Source of the DNA: Chara braunii
Taxonomy: Eukaryota; Streptophyta; Charophyceae; Charales; Characeae
Length of the DNA: 27,466 bases
Assembly (NCBI GenBank): GCA_003427395.1
Contig: BFEA01000179.1
Span: 2,518,180 to 2,545,645, forward strand
Reading direction: 5' to 3'
A model generated the notes under the pieces. It had not been told where the DNA came from. It searched no databases and worked only from the letters and a program-made list of their open reading frames with translations. Positions 1-10,030 of the stretch are shown one piece after another (the first letter of the stretch is position 1; each line of letters starts with the position of its first letter). The position numbers were made by a program, and so were the translations under genes.

Positions 1-57
<57 letters not shown>

Positions 58-80
58 CGCGCACACACACACACACACAG
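1..80. repeat. Compound microsatellite (TC)n(GC)n(AC)n
   Basis: Three pure dinucleotide tracts follow one another without interruption: about 21 TC units, then about 10 GC units, then about 9 AC units. Alternating purine-pyrimidine GC/AC tracts can adopt Z-DNA, while the TC tract is a polypyrimidine mirror repeat. The tract touches the window edge, so its full length is unknown. Confidence 0.97.
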
Positions 81-479
81 ATGGCAACCTGGGGCTATGC
101 TATGCCAAGCATGGCGGCTTCCGAATTCAGATCTCGAGCTTCGCTGTCCAATGCAGAAGATCCAACGTTCTCGTAAAAAGTAGCGGCAGAAAGTGTCCGC
201 TAGCGGTAGGTTGTAGCGGTCGGTCCTGTCATCGCGACTCGAACACCATATCCGTAGGCGTGTGTATAAACACCACTACTTCTGCCTTCACACCACCAAC
301 CTACCGATCCGTTCCCTGACCGGTAGTCCTGGTGTAGCCTTGTCCTCTGCATGAAGCACCACGCCTATGCCTTCCGCCGACGGCAGCTTAGGGGGTTCTG
401 GTAGTTGCACTACTCGCCACTATATTGTCGGCCTGATCTCCAGTCGTGAAGCACTGCACTCGCCAAGAAGTTGGAGGCT
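81..479. other. Unassigned stretch between microsatellite and LINE copy A
   Basis: No ORF or motif that I recognise. At 123-140 EcoRI, BglII and XhoI sites overlap or abut within 16 bases (GAATTCAGATCTCGAGCT), which resembles a cloning polylinker but can occur by chance. The part near 450-480 may already belong to the 5'-truncated LINE, but I cannot align it with confidence. Confidence 0.4.
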
Positions 480-514
480 CTGGCAGAAAACGTGAGAATG
501 AAAAGGGTGAGAGA

Positions 515-2275
515 AGAGATACCTAGGAGTACAAGTATCCCTCACCAACTGTACAGATTTCGAAAGTGACCTGCTACAGCAGAAAGTAGTAGCGCGAATA
601 TCAAGGTGGGGTCTCCTTTGGTATGTCGGTTGGTCACAAGGAGAGTATCTGCCAGGTTTATCTGGAAACCATTTGGTGACGCAGACAAAGGCTTCATTTC
701 GAAGGTGGCATGGGACAGCATCTGCTACCCCCGGAAACAGGGAGGTTTGGGCCTGTTGGACCCGTTCAAGCAGAATCTAGCCCTGTTGTCCACATGGGTG
801 GTCAAAGCGTTCTCATCAACAGAGAACGACCACTGGCTGATCATGGCAGAACACATCCTGGCTGAAGAATGGCACCTCCCGAGAACTGAGTTGCTGCATG
901 ATGGAATCATTTCTCAACAGGCAGATTAAGTTAGTGTTCTGGCAAGAAGTTCTCTATGCCTGGAGAAAGGCTAAACCAAAGACTTGGTTGGCACCCACTA
1001 CCAAGAGTGAAGTGTTGGTCGAACCGCTTTTTGATAACCCAGCGATTTTAAATACACATGGCAGACCGTTTGCTGCAGATTCAGTAATGACCTTTGGGAT
1101 GACATCTGTGGAAATTGGTTTTCGATATCTGAGGTCAAAGAAAAGTTGGGGAGACTAGGAGAAGTGGAGAACAGACACACTATGCTGTTGCAGTCCATCC
1201 CTACGGACTGGGTCTCACTCTTGAACACAAAGAGAACAGATGTGGTGGGTACATGGTACAAAGAGGACTTACCTGTGGAGGGAGAATCCTTCTTCAAACT
1301 TACAGCAATCAAGTTGGACGGACGCGGGGAGTTCCAGGAGTGGGAAAGGTTAGAGGGCCAACAGATAGCCCTGGTAGAGCAGGAGAATGAGACCATAGCC
1401 TGTCCAATAGGGCCAATCGCACAAGTGAGAGTCATGGAACGCTGCACGGAGGAGGGGGACTGGTCCTGCACACTATGGGCGAATGGGACACCTGTTAAAA
1501 ACCTTAAGTTGGATCCTGCGATGTGGAGGTGGCAAAACCCGAGAGATGGCTCTCGGATTACACCTCAAGACATGGATACACCCAGCTACAAACAGCGAAT
1601 CCACCAGTGGTGGCAGCCACGGAAAGATGGGTCCGAATCACAGGGAAAGACACCGCAGAAATTTCAAGACTAATGGTACTCTCATGGGAAAATTTACAGG
1701 ATATACCATCACAGCAAAAGGCGGCACCACTGTGGATGCTTTCCATCATGATGACACCCTCAACCGTATCGCTGAGCAGCAGAGGGATGAGCATAGAGCT
1801 TACATGCAAGAGATGCAAATGGCCATTCGAGTCCACTGTGCATCTCTGGCTTGCTTGCCCTCTGTCCCGAAGAGTGTGGTTATGGTGGATCGATCACTGG
1901 AACAGGATATGTGGGAATCGTTTTGTCTGGGATAAGAATTGGATCCTTTTCGGAGCCGCTGTGATCCAGTTCCAGGACAACAAAGACTGGGGTTATATAA
2001 CGGTGGTCATTTGAGCGGTCATTTTCTGGATCATCTGGGAGGAACGGAACACAGTGCTATTTCAAAAGAATTTTTTGTCTGACCAGGCCATTAAGGCAAA
2101 GATCAAGCATAATATTGCGTTTGCAATTAAGGGCGACTTGTCTAGGAAGATATCCAGAGCCAAGAATAAGAGTAGTGAAATGCGATGGTTCCAAGGAAAT
2201 TGGGCCACAAATGGGCGGTTAGCGTCGATAGAAGGAGGCAGGCTACACGTTTCGAAGTGGCTATTTGCGATTTAG
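515..2275 (+). pseudogene. LINE copy A ORF2 C-terminal remnant (RT thumb to zinc motif)
   Basis: Broken coding region, readable only by changing frame. Around 520-600 a 'YLGVQVS' segment, then 'RISRWG', corresponds to the thumb region of LINE reverse transcriptase. 640-900 reads 'RFIWKPFGDADKGFISKVAW' and then a 'GGLGLLDPFKQN' segment, a block usual in plant LINE ORF2. 898-1500 carries a W-rich linker. At 1805-1858 there is a zinc motif CKRC-X8-HLWLAC (CX2CX8HX4C), the same spacing as in copy B. The tail ends 'MRWFQGNWATNG' with a stop at 2273-2275. In-frame stops and frameshifts (for example the TGA near 2012) show that it is not expressed as a protein. Confidence 0.8.
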
Positions 2276-2527
2276 GAACGACCTGAACACTCGGTCTTGA
2301 ATTCCACAGTAGGAAGGCAGAAGTCAGAAGGTAAGAGGGGTTGGAGGGAGTGTTATACGTAGTCTGGACCATCGTAGGTCCACGGTCCCGATAATAGGGT
2401 CTGGAAAAGAGCGACCTAAACGCTCGGTCATAAATTCCACAGTAGGAAGTCAGAAGTTGGGCAAGAGGGATGAAGGGAGCGTTACTTAGAACCTGGACCT
2501 CTCCTAGGTCCACAATCCCGAAAATAG
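2276..2527 (+). repeat. Two-unit ~125-bp tandem repeat in LINE A 3' UTR
   Basis: Two diverged units, about 2277-2401 and 2402-2527. Both contain 'CGACCTRAACRCTCGGTC', 'AATTCCACAGTAGGAAG', a purine-rich middle, 'TAGGTCCAC' and 'AATAGGG'. The corresponding place in copy B (after 11745) shows a single unit, so the duplication happened within the lineage of copy A or its subfamily. Confidence 0.8.
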
Positions 2528-2694
2528 GGACGAAATAGGCAGAAATTGGTAGTTTAATAGTAGTTGTAGCCTACTGGAGGTACTCCCCGGTCCGTCATAG
2601 GTCTGGATCAAAGAGGCGACTGTACATTAGTAGGTTAAAGTGAAGTATAGTTGATTTAGCAGTGATTACAATAGTGTTAGAATGATTTTGTGAT

Positions 2695-2814
2695 AGGATT
2701 GTAGTTAGGCGGAATAGGCCTGCAGTTTTGATATAGGATTGTAGTTAGGCGGAATAGGCCCGCAGTTTTGATATAGGATTATAGTTAGCCGGAATAGACC
2801 CACCCCACACAGGT
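2695..2814 (+). repeat. 40-bp tandem repeat, three units, LINE A 3' UTR
   Basis: The phrase AGGATTGTAGTTAGGCGGAA starts at 2695, 2735 and (with changes) 2775, giving an exact 40-bp period. Units 1 and 2 are almost identical and unit 3 is diverged. The array lies 250 bp upstream of the A tail. Confidence 0.88.
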
Positions 2815-3240
2815 TATCAGTTGACTCCCTATAGGATTTTGTTAGCTAGATACATATATAGAACCCTCTGTAGGACTAGATAGAGCAGGCTGTAGCTCTA
2901 GGAACTACGCAGCCAACAAGTTGCTGGGTCTGTAGGAAAGACCTTCAGGCTTTTAGCCTGTAAGCTAAGCTGGATGATGCTTCCAAATATCTTATCTGAA
3001 CCGGGAAGTAATGTAGAGGACCCCGACCTCTGAATGATTTTGTGTAATTGAAACTAAATTTTGAGGGGAAAAAAAAAAAAAAAAAAAAAAGGTTGGAGGC
3101 TTCGCCGCACAGGCTGTAAAAAACCAGGGTTTTTTTTTTTTTTTTTAACATAATTATTACCATGAAGAAAGTTGAATCAGGTCCGGGGTCCCCACAATTC
3201 CACCCCGTAATCCTGGAGCCATTACCTAGTTCCAACTAAG

Positions 3241-3355
3241 TTGGAAACCGGGTCCAGCGTCCCTTCCAATCCCTGAAACTGAAGAATAGGTCCAATGCGT
3301 TGCTGTCCAAAACTTTCCTACTTCGGCTTGTGCTGGAAACCAGGCCCAGCGTCCC
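3241..3355 (-). repeat. Two copies of a 25-bp block also found in SINE-like repeats
   Basis: On the minus strand, 3355-3331 and 3263-3241 both read GGGACGCTGG followed by a GGTTTCCA core. The first matches the block at 24675-24699 at 24 of 25 positions. The two copies are 91 bp apart, in the 3' part of LINE copy C. A shorter match occurs at 19578-19616. Confidence 0.75.
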
Positions 3356-3425
3356 TTACACTTATTACAACTGAGGAGCCGCCCTCTCAGCTACCGCTGT
3401 CTGAAATGAACAATTTTATTCCGCT

Positions 3426-3850
3426 TTATTGAATTTGTAGGACCGCTGCCTGTCGTTCCGCCCAGAACCAAGCTGGGATTAACAACTTACCTTGTTTGTT
3501 AATGATGGCGAGGTATCCATTGATACACCAGGTCTTCTGGAACCAGAGTATCCCATTGTCTCTCGAGGTTGCTTGGTGAACTCTAGGGTGCCAATCTACC
3601 CAAATGGTTCTGCGAATGTTTGCACGAATTGCATCTTTCAACGTCGGAAACCTGGCTTCCTCTCCTGTGAAGGTTGATGCATTCCGACTCAACCAAAGTT
3701 CCCAACAGATGATAGCTTTGATTGTCTGGGCTATATAGCCAATACCTTAGTCAGGGTTGCAATCTGCTGGCAATATACCTAGTAGAATTCATTATTTTGT
3801 CCAACTGAAGTTGGTGACAACAATCCTTTTCCAACTGAACCAGGTTTTCG
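3426..3850 (-). pseudogene. LINE copy C ORF2 C-terminal remnant
   Basis: The minus-strand reading includes 'AIICWELWLSRN' followed by an I/K-rich stretch and 'ILWFQKTWCINGYLAI', ending at a stop near 3426. This matches copy A ('AVIFWIIWEERN', 'MRWFQGNWATNGRLASI') and copy B ('FAVIWQCKND', 'MRWFNETW'). Upstream, 'ILLGILPADCNPD' parallels 'TLLGGIPNGTQGF' in copy B, but with stop codons in between. The zinc motif lies outside the fragment. It is inactive. Confidence 0.75.
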
Positions 3851-3860
3851 ACAATGTTGC

Positions 3861-4127
3861 ATCGCCACACAGGAACTGTTCCGTGACAGTCGTGCCCTGT
3901 CGAAAGGCGGAGTGCATTTGGCCATGACCAAAAACCTCGCCCTCGACAGCCTCTATGGCGAAGGGGGGGGAAATTGTCGACCGCCGACTTTCAAATTTTT
4001 TTTGACAGCTATTGAAACTCGAAGAGTTTTGACAGCCTATGGGGCAAGCCTCCTAGTCGTGTGCGACAGTGAAACGTGGGAAAGGGACCCTTCTATGGCG
4101 AAATATGTTAAAAAAAAAAAAAAAAAA
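3861..4127 (+). other. Unidentified A-tailed stretch with repeated GACAG phrases
   Basis: No recognisable coding sequence. 'GACAG' recurs at irregular spacing, 'CTCTATGGCGAAGGG' and 'TTCTATGGCGAAATA' are imperfect repeats, and the stretch ends in A18 (4110-4127), as a retroposed element would. It could be a SINE-like insertion or part of the 5' flank of copy B. I see no clear pol III A and B boxes. Confidence 0.4.
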
Positions 4128-4192
4128 GGTTAATTCTTCTAAGCCCAACCAATTTTTTGTTGGTCATTTAGCTGGCCACTTTTTTTTTTTTT

Positions 4193-4525
4193 CACAGACT
4201 TCGAAAATAGGGCCCTAGGTGGGGGGGGGACTGGTCGTAGCGCTTCCGCCTGCGCTCCGGGGTTTCGGACCAGACGCTAAGCTTCCGGTAACGTGAGCTT
4301 TTTGGTCAGTTATGCCACGCCACCATCACGACGACGCCACGACAGATGTGAATTTCTTTCCACTCCCCCATGCTTCGAAGGGTTGCCATAACCTCTCGTA
4401 GGTTTGGTGATGGTTTCACAATGACCAATCGGTCGAAACCCCCCCAAAGGTAGCAGAGAAAGGTGGAGCGTGATAGCCCGCTCATGGGCGATACATGTTA
4501 GATTAGTTGTTTATTCGATTAGTAC
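4193..4525 (+). other. Probable 5' leader of LINE copy B
   Basis: GC-richer than its surroundings, with a G10 run near 4220 and 'GACTGGTCGTAGCGCTTCCG'. No long ORF. Plant LINE leaders carry an internal promoter, but I see no element here that I can name. The assignment rests on its position directly before ORF1. Confidence 0.4.
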
Positions 4526-5863
4526 TTGCAGTCAAGTAAGGATGGCAACGGTAGGGATGGAACTGGGAGATCCCCCTCGGGAACCTCGTTCACCTCCCCA
4601 GACTCAGGCTTAGAGAAAGAAGATGAACCTAGGCTTAGGGAACTTATGAGACTCTGTTACGAAGAGGGGATTATGCCTTCGAACATTGATCCAGGCGTAA
4701 TGACAGTGGACGGACGTGAAGCAAGGTTCAAAGTCAACACCTCAATTGATCGAGTCAAGGTGGCGTGGCTTAAGGAACACACGGTGACAGTAATAGTTCG
4801 AGAAGGCGCACGGTTTCCGCCGAAAAAGGTTAAAGACGATATCGTGAGAGCGTACGAGGACGAGAAGATTCAGGAGGGCAACTTCGATGCGGAGAACTTT
4901 CGGAGAGGAAGGGTGAAGGTGGAAAGCCCGAATGTGCTCTCCTACGTAGCCAAATGAAGAACAATTGCTTCATGGATGGTGACGAAGGCACGAGATGAAC
5001 TCACGATCAGAACAACTACATACAAATTGGAGTTCGAACCGTGGTTATCCAAGGCACAACTACAAGACCAACGTAGAGCAAAAGATGAATTGACATTTTG
5101 GGTCATCGCAGTTCAAGTGCCGCTGGATTCTTTCTTCTATCTGGAAGCTCAGATAGGCAACATTGAAGGCGATTGGACCTGTTCTCCGCTCCCACCCTAC
5201 TGAACCGGATTGGCTGAAACCATCATTAGTTAATATTAAATTGGACTTGGATCCTGCTTCAAGGCCGAACACGAAAGACAAGATTTGGGTGATGACCTCT
5301 GAAGGAGATGAGCTCGAGGTGAAGCTAGCGTCATCGGACACCTCGAAGTGTCGTCGATGCAGAGTTTTTTTCATACAGAGGCGGAGTGTCGACGCTCTGG
5401 TGGACAGCAACAACAATTCAATAATCAACCAACACCGAGTGGAGGACAACCATCAACATCGTCGCAAGGGTACCGCGGCCCAATGGACCCTTTGGGGATC
5501 TCCCCCTCGCAAGCGGCTCTCCGTGAAGGCGCATCTCAAGACACACTAGGCGGACAACAACCTTTGACGACACACTTTAATCCAATGTACTCTCCGGCAA
5601 GACACTTCCAAGATATTGGAATCTTTCAATCAGGCGCTCAAGGTCCACTTCAAGTTCCCTCCCAGTATGGGATGCCCATCTGGGTTGGAAGTGCATTCGG
5701 ACCGTGGGCGGCTCAACAAGGGTTTGGACAGAATGAAAACATGTTTCATCCTTCTCGGTATCACCCACTCATGATTCCAGTGGCGGCCACGTCAGATCTA
5801 GGAGACCAGAGAATGTTCACAACCACTGTCCCGAACACCAGCGACAATATACAAATTTCCTAG
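4526..5863 (+). pseudogene. LINE copy B ORF1 (DUF4283-like, CCHC knuckle), broken
   Basis: ORF1 proteins of plant L1 elements bind the element RNA. The first frame (4526-4957) is charged and ends at a TGA, and the same frame resumes at 4958. Around 5015-5160 a 'YKLEFEPWL' segment followed by 'FWVIAVQVPLDSFFYLEAQI' fits the DUF4283 pattern. The frame then changes near 5180 to give 'WLKPSLVNIKLDLDP', and changes again at a T7 run (5355-5361). That second shift splits a zinc knuckle: CRRC lies in one frame and H-X4-C (HTEAEC) in the other. The remainder is Q- and G-rich and stops at 5861-5863. The start is uncertain: an ATG at 4542 opens a short out-of-frame reading. At least one stop and two frameshifts make it non-functional. 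Confidence 0.7.
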
Positions 5864-5864
5864 A

Positions 5865-6322
5865 ATAAAATAATCATCCTATAGTATATTTACATTATAA
5901 ATTTTAAATTTTCATTCCATCTTTAAAAATGGCATTCCACTTTTAAAATTTTCAATCTTACTTAGAAATTTTTCATTCAAAGACTGGGGTATCCCTTCTT
6001 ATTTGGACTGCATGCTCGAGATGGAATGAAAGTCTGGGTAAGTTCATGAAATATTTTAATTAGATTGTCATTTGGTATAAGGATTTTCAATCACGAATAG
6101 GTTAATCTAATTTAAATTAGATGATATTTTGTATTAGAATGAAAGTTTAATTAAGACATTTCATAAACTCGTCCAGACTTCCATTTTATTTTCAACAAAT
6201 AAATATACTTGGAAGGGAAAACTCATTTTTAGACGGGAACTTATCAAATAAAATTGAAAATTTTAGAATTGGACGGACATTGGAATGGTAATTTTTAAAT
6301 ATAAAGGATTTTTGTTTTAATG
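5865..6322. mobile_element. AT-rich foldback (MITE-like) element inside LINE copy B
   Basis: Two long imperfect inverted arms enclose a short centre. 'CATTCCACTTTTAAAATTTT' near 5932 pairs with the segment around 6255-6290. 6030-6060 pairs with 6141-6181 (AATTAA, ATTTCAT, AACT and CCAGACTT in the complement). The centre, 6105-6122, is a perfect 18-bp palindrome. It encodes nothing. The element sits exactly between the last ORF1 stop and the region leading to ORF2. I found no clean target-site duplication; 'AATTTCCTAG' and 'AATTTCTTG' on the two sides are only suggestive. The family is unknown. Confidence 0.65.
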
Positions 6323-7293
6323 ATTTTTTTTTTTTTAACTTCAATTTCTTGTGGGAATTTTTTTTGTTGGGGAACCCAAGTCTAATAGTGGGCTCGAAGG
6401 CAAGAGGTGTAGGAGGAAGCGAAGGAGAGGGTGGAGCTTCGGATGCAAGGAGTGGAAATAATCCGGCGACGAATGCTGAATCTCCTAACGTCCAGAGAAG
6501 TCGGGAGATGACGTTTTTAAAAATAAGACCGCGGGAGAGCACTCCGGGCAAATACCGCAAACTGGACATGGAAGGAAGTTTTGTCCCAAGTGAACTTCAG
6601 GCGGGAGGAGAAAGATCTGACTCATCGCTACCGCGATCAAAGAAATCGGCTCATCGAATCAAGGACGTGGGCACACCTGGAAACACTTCGTCCAAAAGAC
6701 GAGCCCCCTCATTGTCACATGGTCAAATCCACGCGCTCGAGAATAGGGTACTTCTACTCTTCAGCATCTCTGCTCAGAAGGCCTTGTGGGTAATTGCCTA
6801 GTCAGCGGCCGATGGCAGCCCCCAGTTGGTAAGTTTTGCAGGACCAGAACAACCTATGCCTGCTGCTGTATTCGCCTTGGTAAGATCAACCATTCAAGAT
6901 CGTTTTCTGTTCCGGATGATTCGGACCCGAATATACCACGGGTTATTGTAGAAAGTCTTGAGGGGACTGACAAACGCCTTAAACTTTTCGTGTCAATTAT
7001 GGATGTCAGATTAGTGGCGGGTCAGTTGGAAAAACTCAAATCCGAAGGTATCCGGCTCGTACCACTGTCTTGGTTCGGCGAAGCTCCGAAAAACGAACTA
7101 CGTCGTATCAAACTGTCACCCCTGTAAAACGCAGAATGTTTATCAGCGATTGATGGGAGACTCTTAAGAGACAAGAATCTCCTCTCACCGTTTGTCAGGG
7201 CTATGCTGACCATGAGTTGGATGACCACGCAAGGCCAAGCGGCAACACATCTTGCCTCCCTTATCCAATCTCATTTCAGAGGAGCAGTAATAA
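6323..7293 (+). pseudogene. LINE copy B ORF1 tail / inter-ORF spacer, degenerate
   Basis: Follows a T14 run. Two overlapping open frames (about 6349-6801 and 6786-7127) are rich in S, R, K, G and P, like the basic C-terminal tail of plant LINE ORF1 proteins. I see no domain in either. The second is followed by a short spacer and then the ORF2 start at 7294. If the foldback at 5865-6322 was inserted into ORF1, this stretch would be its displaced end; otherwise it is spacer. I cannot decide without a related intact copy. Confidence 0.45.
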
Positions 7294-8090
7294 ATGGGCA
7301 AAATCAGGGTTAGTACGTGGAATGTTAGGGGATTGGGAGATACGTCTGGGCGCTACATAAGAGATAGGGTGACGTCCTGAATATTTGACAAGGATATTCA
7401 GATTATGTGTCTGCAGGAGATTAAACTATCCGAAGAGAAGATCACATCACTTACAAACTGGTGGGATGACCCACAACTGTGGGCCCCAGCAGCAGGTTCA
7501 AAAAGGGGAACAACCATCCTAATTCACAAAAATGCTGAGATTAAAATTGTCGATTTCTATGTCGACCTTTGGGGCAGATGGGCTTGGGTGAAATGCTTTG
7601 TGGATGGATCTTATTGGGTCGTGGTCTCAATCTATGCGTCGATGGATGCTAAATCGAGATCGACTTTCTTTCAGGAATTACTAACTATCATCCCTATGGG
7701 TGATAAGTTAGTTATCGCTGGTGATTGGAATACCTCCCTTGATATATCTTCAAGAAAAGGTATCAATGATAAGTTAGCCTTGACTGCACTAATGAATGAA
7801 TTGAAACTGATAGACCCATATAGATTAACACATCCTAACCTCTTGGGTACATGTGGTTCTCACCTCAACGTGAGGAATTAGGTATTACTATGAGAATACT
7901 GGATTATTTTCTTATCTCAGTTAACCTCTGGATGATGTGGGACATATTGCCAAATCATCCAACCCGATGTCCGATCATAAACCAGTCCGTATGATGATTC
8001 ACACCAAGGTAGTAGTGGGGGGTAAAGGTGTGTTCCGGTTTAATACCAAAAATTTGAAAGAACGTGGTCAGGTCGAATGAATGAAGAAGT
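7294..8090 (+). pseudogene. LINE copy B ORF2, APE-type endonuclease domain
   Basis: This domain nicks the target DNA to start integration. The ATG at 7294 opens 'MGKIRVSTWNVRGLG', the usual LINE ORF2 start. The catalytic landmarks are all visible: N of 'STWN' at 7321, E of 'CLQE' at 7417, D and N of 'AGDWN' at 7723 and 7729, and 'SDH' at 7970-7978. The damage is a TGA at 7378-7380, inside the segment before 'IFDKDIQIMCLQE', a TAG at 7879-7881, and a frame change before SDH. Because the residues persist while the frame is lost, the copy looks young enough to be read but is not active. Confidence 0.85.
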
Positions 8091-10030
8091 TATGGCGTGG
8101 TTGGAAAAAAAAAATCTAATTATGGAATGACAGCTGAATGGTGGAACTCAGGTTCGAGAATCTTTTCCAACCTGCTATCGGCACTATCTAGGATTCTAGC
8201 GCACGAGAGAGTGAACAAAGCAGTGAATTTACAATGGAGAACTAAGTATGCAGAAAAACGAATGTTGGAACACCCTGCGTCTGAACGGGTATGGAGTAAA
8301 GAAAATAACAGTTTACTGAGCGAATGAGATGAACTGCAGTGCCAACAATCAGAAGTATGGGTTGATCGTCTTCGGATTAAAGGATTAACAATTTATGATC
8401 GTATGATGAAGGAGTCGTTCTATAAGTGCTCCCTCGAAGGTCTTCAGTCCCAATGAAGGAACTAAAACATCTCTTCAACGAGGTTGCTCCTGCAACCAAG
8501 GAACTGAAGGATCTATGCGACTATGCTGCCCTGTACTATAAGAATATTCTTACATCACGCCTTCAGAGCAACACCCATAAGAAAGACCTTCATAAAGATT
8601 CGAGTCACTGGGAAAATACCGAAGCCCGCCTCTCACAGTCAGGCAAACTCGACCTAGACCGACTAATATCTACCCTAAAGGTTCATGAAGCTCTCAAGGC
8701 GATGTCAGTAGGCAAAGCTCCCGGAGACGATAGTCTCCCAACCGAATTGTATTTAACTATCTGGGAGGTAGTGGGGGATAACCTGGTAGAAATCTACAAT
8801 GAAATCTTGACGGGTGGCAGACTATCCACCAATATGTGTCGAGGTATTATTCCAGTGTTATTTAAGAAAATAAACAAATCTGAAATATGTAACAAGTGTC
8901 ATATTTCGGTACTAAACGTGTCATATCCAGTCAATTCAACCACTAGTTTCCTAATGGCATCGGACTATATCTTTAACCAGAGAGATAGAATGGTTGTTGG
9001 GCATATAGCCTCTGAGGATCCTACTCGTTGTAATCAATGATTCCAAATATTCAACGTCATGACATTGCCCTGAATCTTGGATTGTTCCTGAGTGTGAGAA
9101 TTCGGAGGACCAAGATTCATAGGGGTTCCCAACAAATAGCCCAGTGGTAAGAAACAACTTTACATAAGATCCTGATTAAAGTATTGGTCAGACGATTGGG
9201 CAGATACCTCCCACAATTGGTTAAGTTAGACGAAGCGGTGTTTATTAAAGGCCGATCCATTTTCGAAAATATTGTTACAACAATAAAAACGCCGAAGGTC
9301 ATCCAAAACGAACAGATGGACATGACAGTAATTCATCTGGATTTGGAAAAAGCATACGACCGAGTTAACTGGTCGTATGTCCTCTCAACGCTTGATTGGA
9401 CGAGGTTTGGTGATAATTTAGTAAATGGGTCATTGCCTTATATACACTTTCTACAGCCGCAGTCATGATTAATGGAAAACTATCGCAAAAATTTTCCCCA
9501 ACACGTTCCTTCCGCCAGAGTTGCCCCTTGGCCCCGCTGTTATTTGTTATTCAAATGGAAGGGGTTCTCAATAACATTTGGGCACATACTCAAATTATTG
9601 GATTGAGAGTAGATCCTACCATGTTAAAGGTCAAAGCCTTGGTTGATGACCTTTTTGTTGTAGTCCAAAACTCGGAAACATCTTTGAAGGCTTTAAAATC
9701 TTGTTTAGATGATTATGCATGTTTGTCGGAGGCAGCCATTAATTGGCACAAGTCAGCCTACTTTCTCCCGGTCCAGTTTTCGATTGCGGTTGAATGGGGT
9801 ATGAAGCGGATTGATGAAAACAAATCATAACGATTCCTGAGCGTTCAGATCGCTCTGCTAAACTATAACGGATAACAAAAGAGTATTTTGATACAAAGGA
9901 TTAGCCAAAGGCTAACCATATGGGGCAAGGCCCCGCACTTGTCAATTTATGGACGGGCAATGATGATAATTGAGGCACTTTTTGCCCTGTTGTGGTTTGC
10001 AGGGAGAGTGAGGGAATCAATTATCTACTC
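8091..10030 (+). pseudogene. LINE copy B ORF2, reverse transcriptase domain
   Basis: The domain copies element RNA into DNA. An N-terminal linker (8100-8650) leads to 'ALKAMSVGKAPGDDSLPTEL' near 8689, a hallmark of LINE RTs, then 'GIIPVLFKK'. After a frame change, 'AVFIKGRSIFENI' (9235) and motif A 'HLDLEKAYDRVNW' follow, with the catalytic Asp at 9340. Motif B reads 'RQSCPLAPLLF' (9513), where G is usual instead of S. Motif C reads 'ALVDDLFVV', with VDD at 9642-9650; plant LINEs normally have A or Y before the DD pair. Stops at 9040, 9468 and 9830 separate the pieces. The thumb ('RFLSVQIA', 'ISQRLTIWGK') ends near 10000. Non-functional. Confidence 0.88.

Larger units (their letters stand above)
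480..3090 (+). mobile_element. LINE copy A: 5'-truncated L1-type retrotransposon
   Basis: The element keeps only the end of ORF2 (RT thumb, linker, zinc motif, tail), a long 3' UTR and an A22 tail at 3069-3090. Everything upstream of the RT thumb is missing, which is typical of truncated target-primed reverse transcription products. Its protein fragments align by eye with copy B further downstream: 'FISKVAWD' and 'GLGLLDP' in A against 'FISKVAWD' and 'GLGMLDP' in B. Its 3' UTR also matches B just after the stop codon ('CACTCGGT', then 'GGAGGGAGTG'). The 5' boundary is approximate, and no target-site duplication was identified. Confidence 0.8.
3130..3860 (-). mobile_element. LINE copy C fragment, tail to tail with copy A
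   Basis: Read on the minus strand, this holds the end of a LINE ORF2, a 3' UTR and an A17 tail (T-run 3130-3146 on the plus strand). It therefore faces copy A, with only about 40 bases between the two A tails. Just before the tail it has 'GGACCCCGGACCTGATT', similar to 'GGACCCCGACCTCTGAATGATT' split around the same place in copy A, which supports a shared 3' end. The 5' end is truncated somewhere near 3850-3900. Confidence 0.7.
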
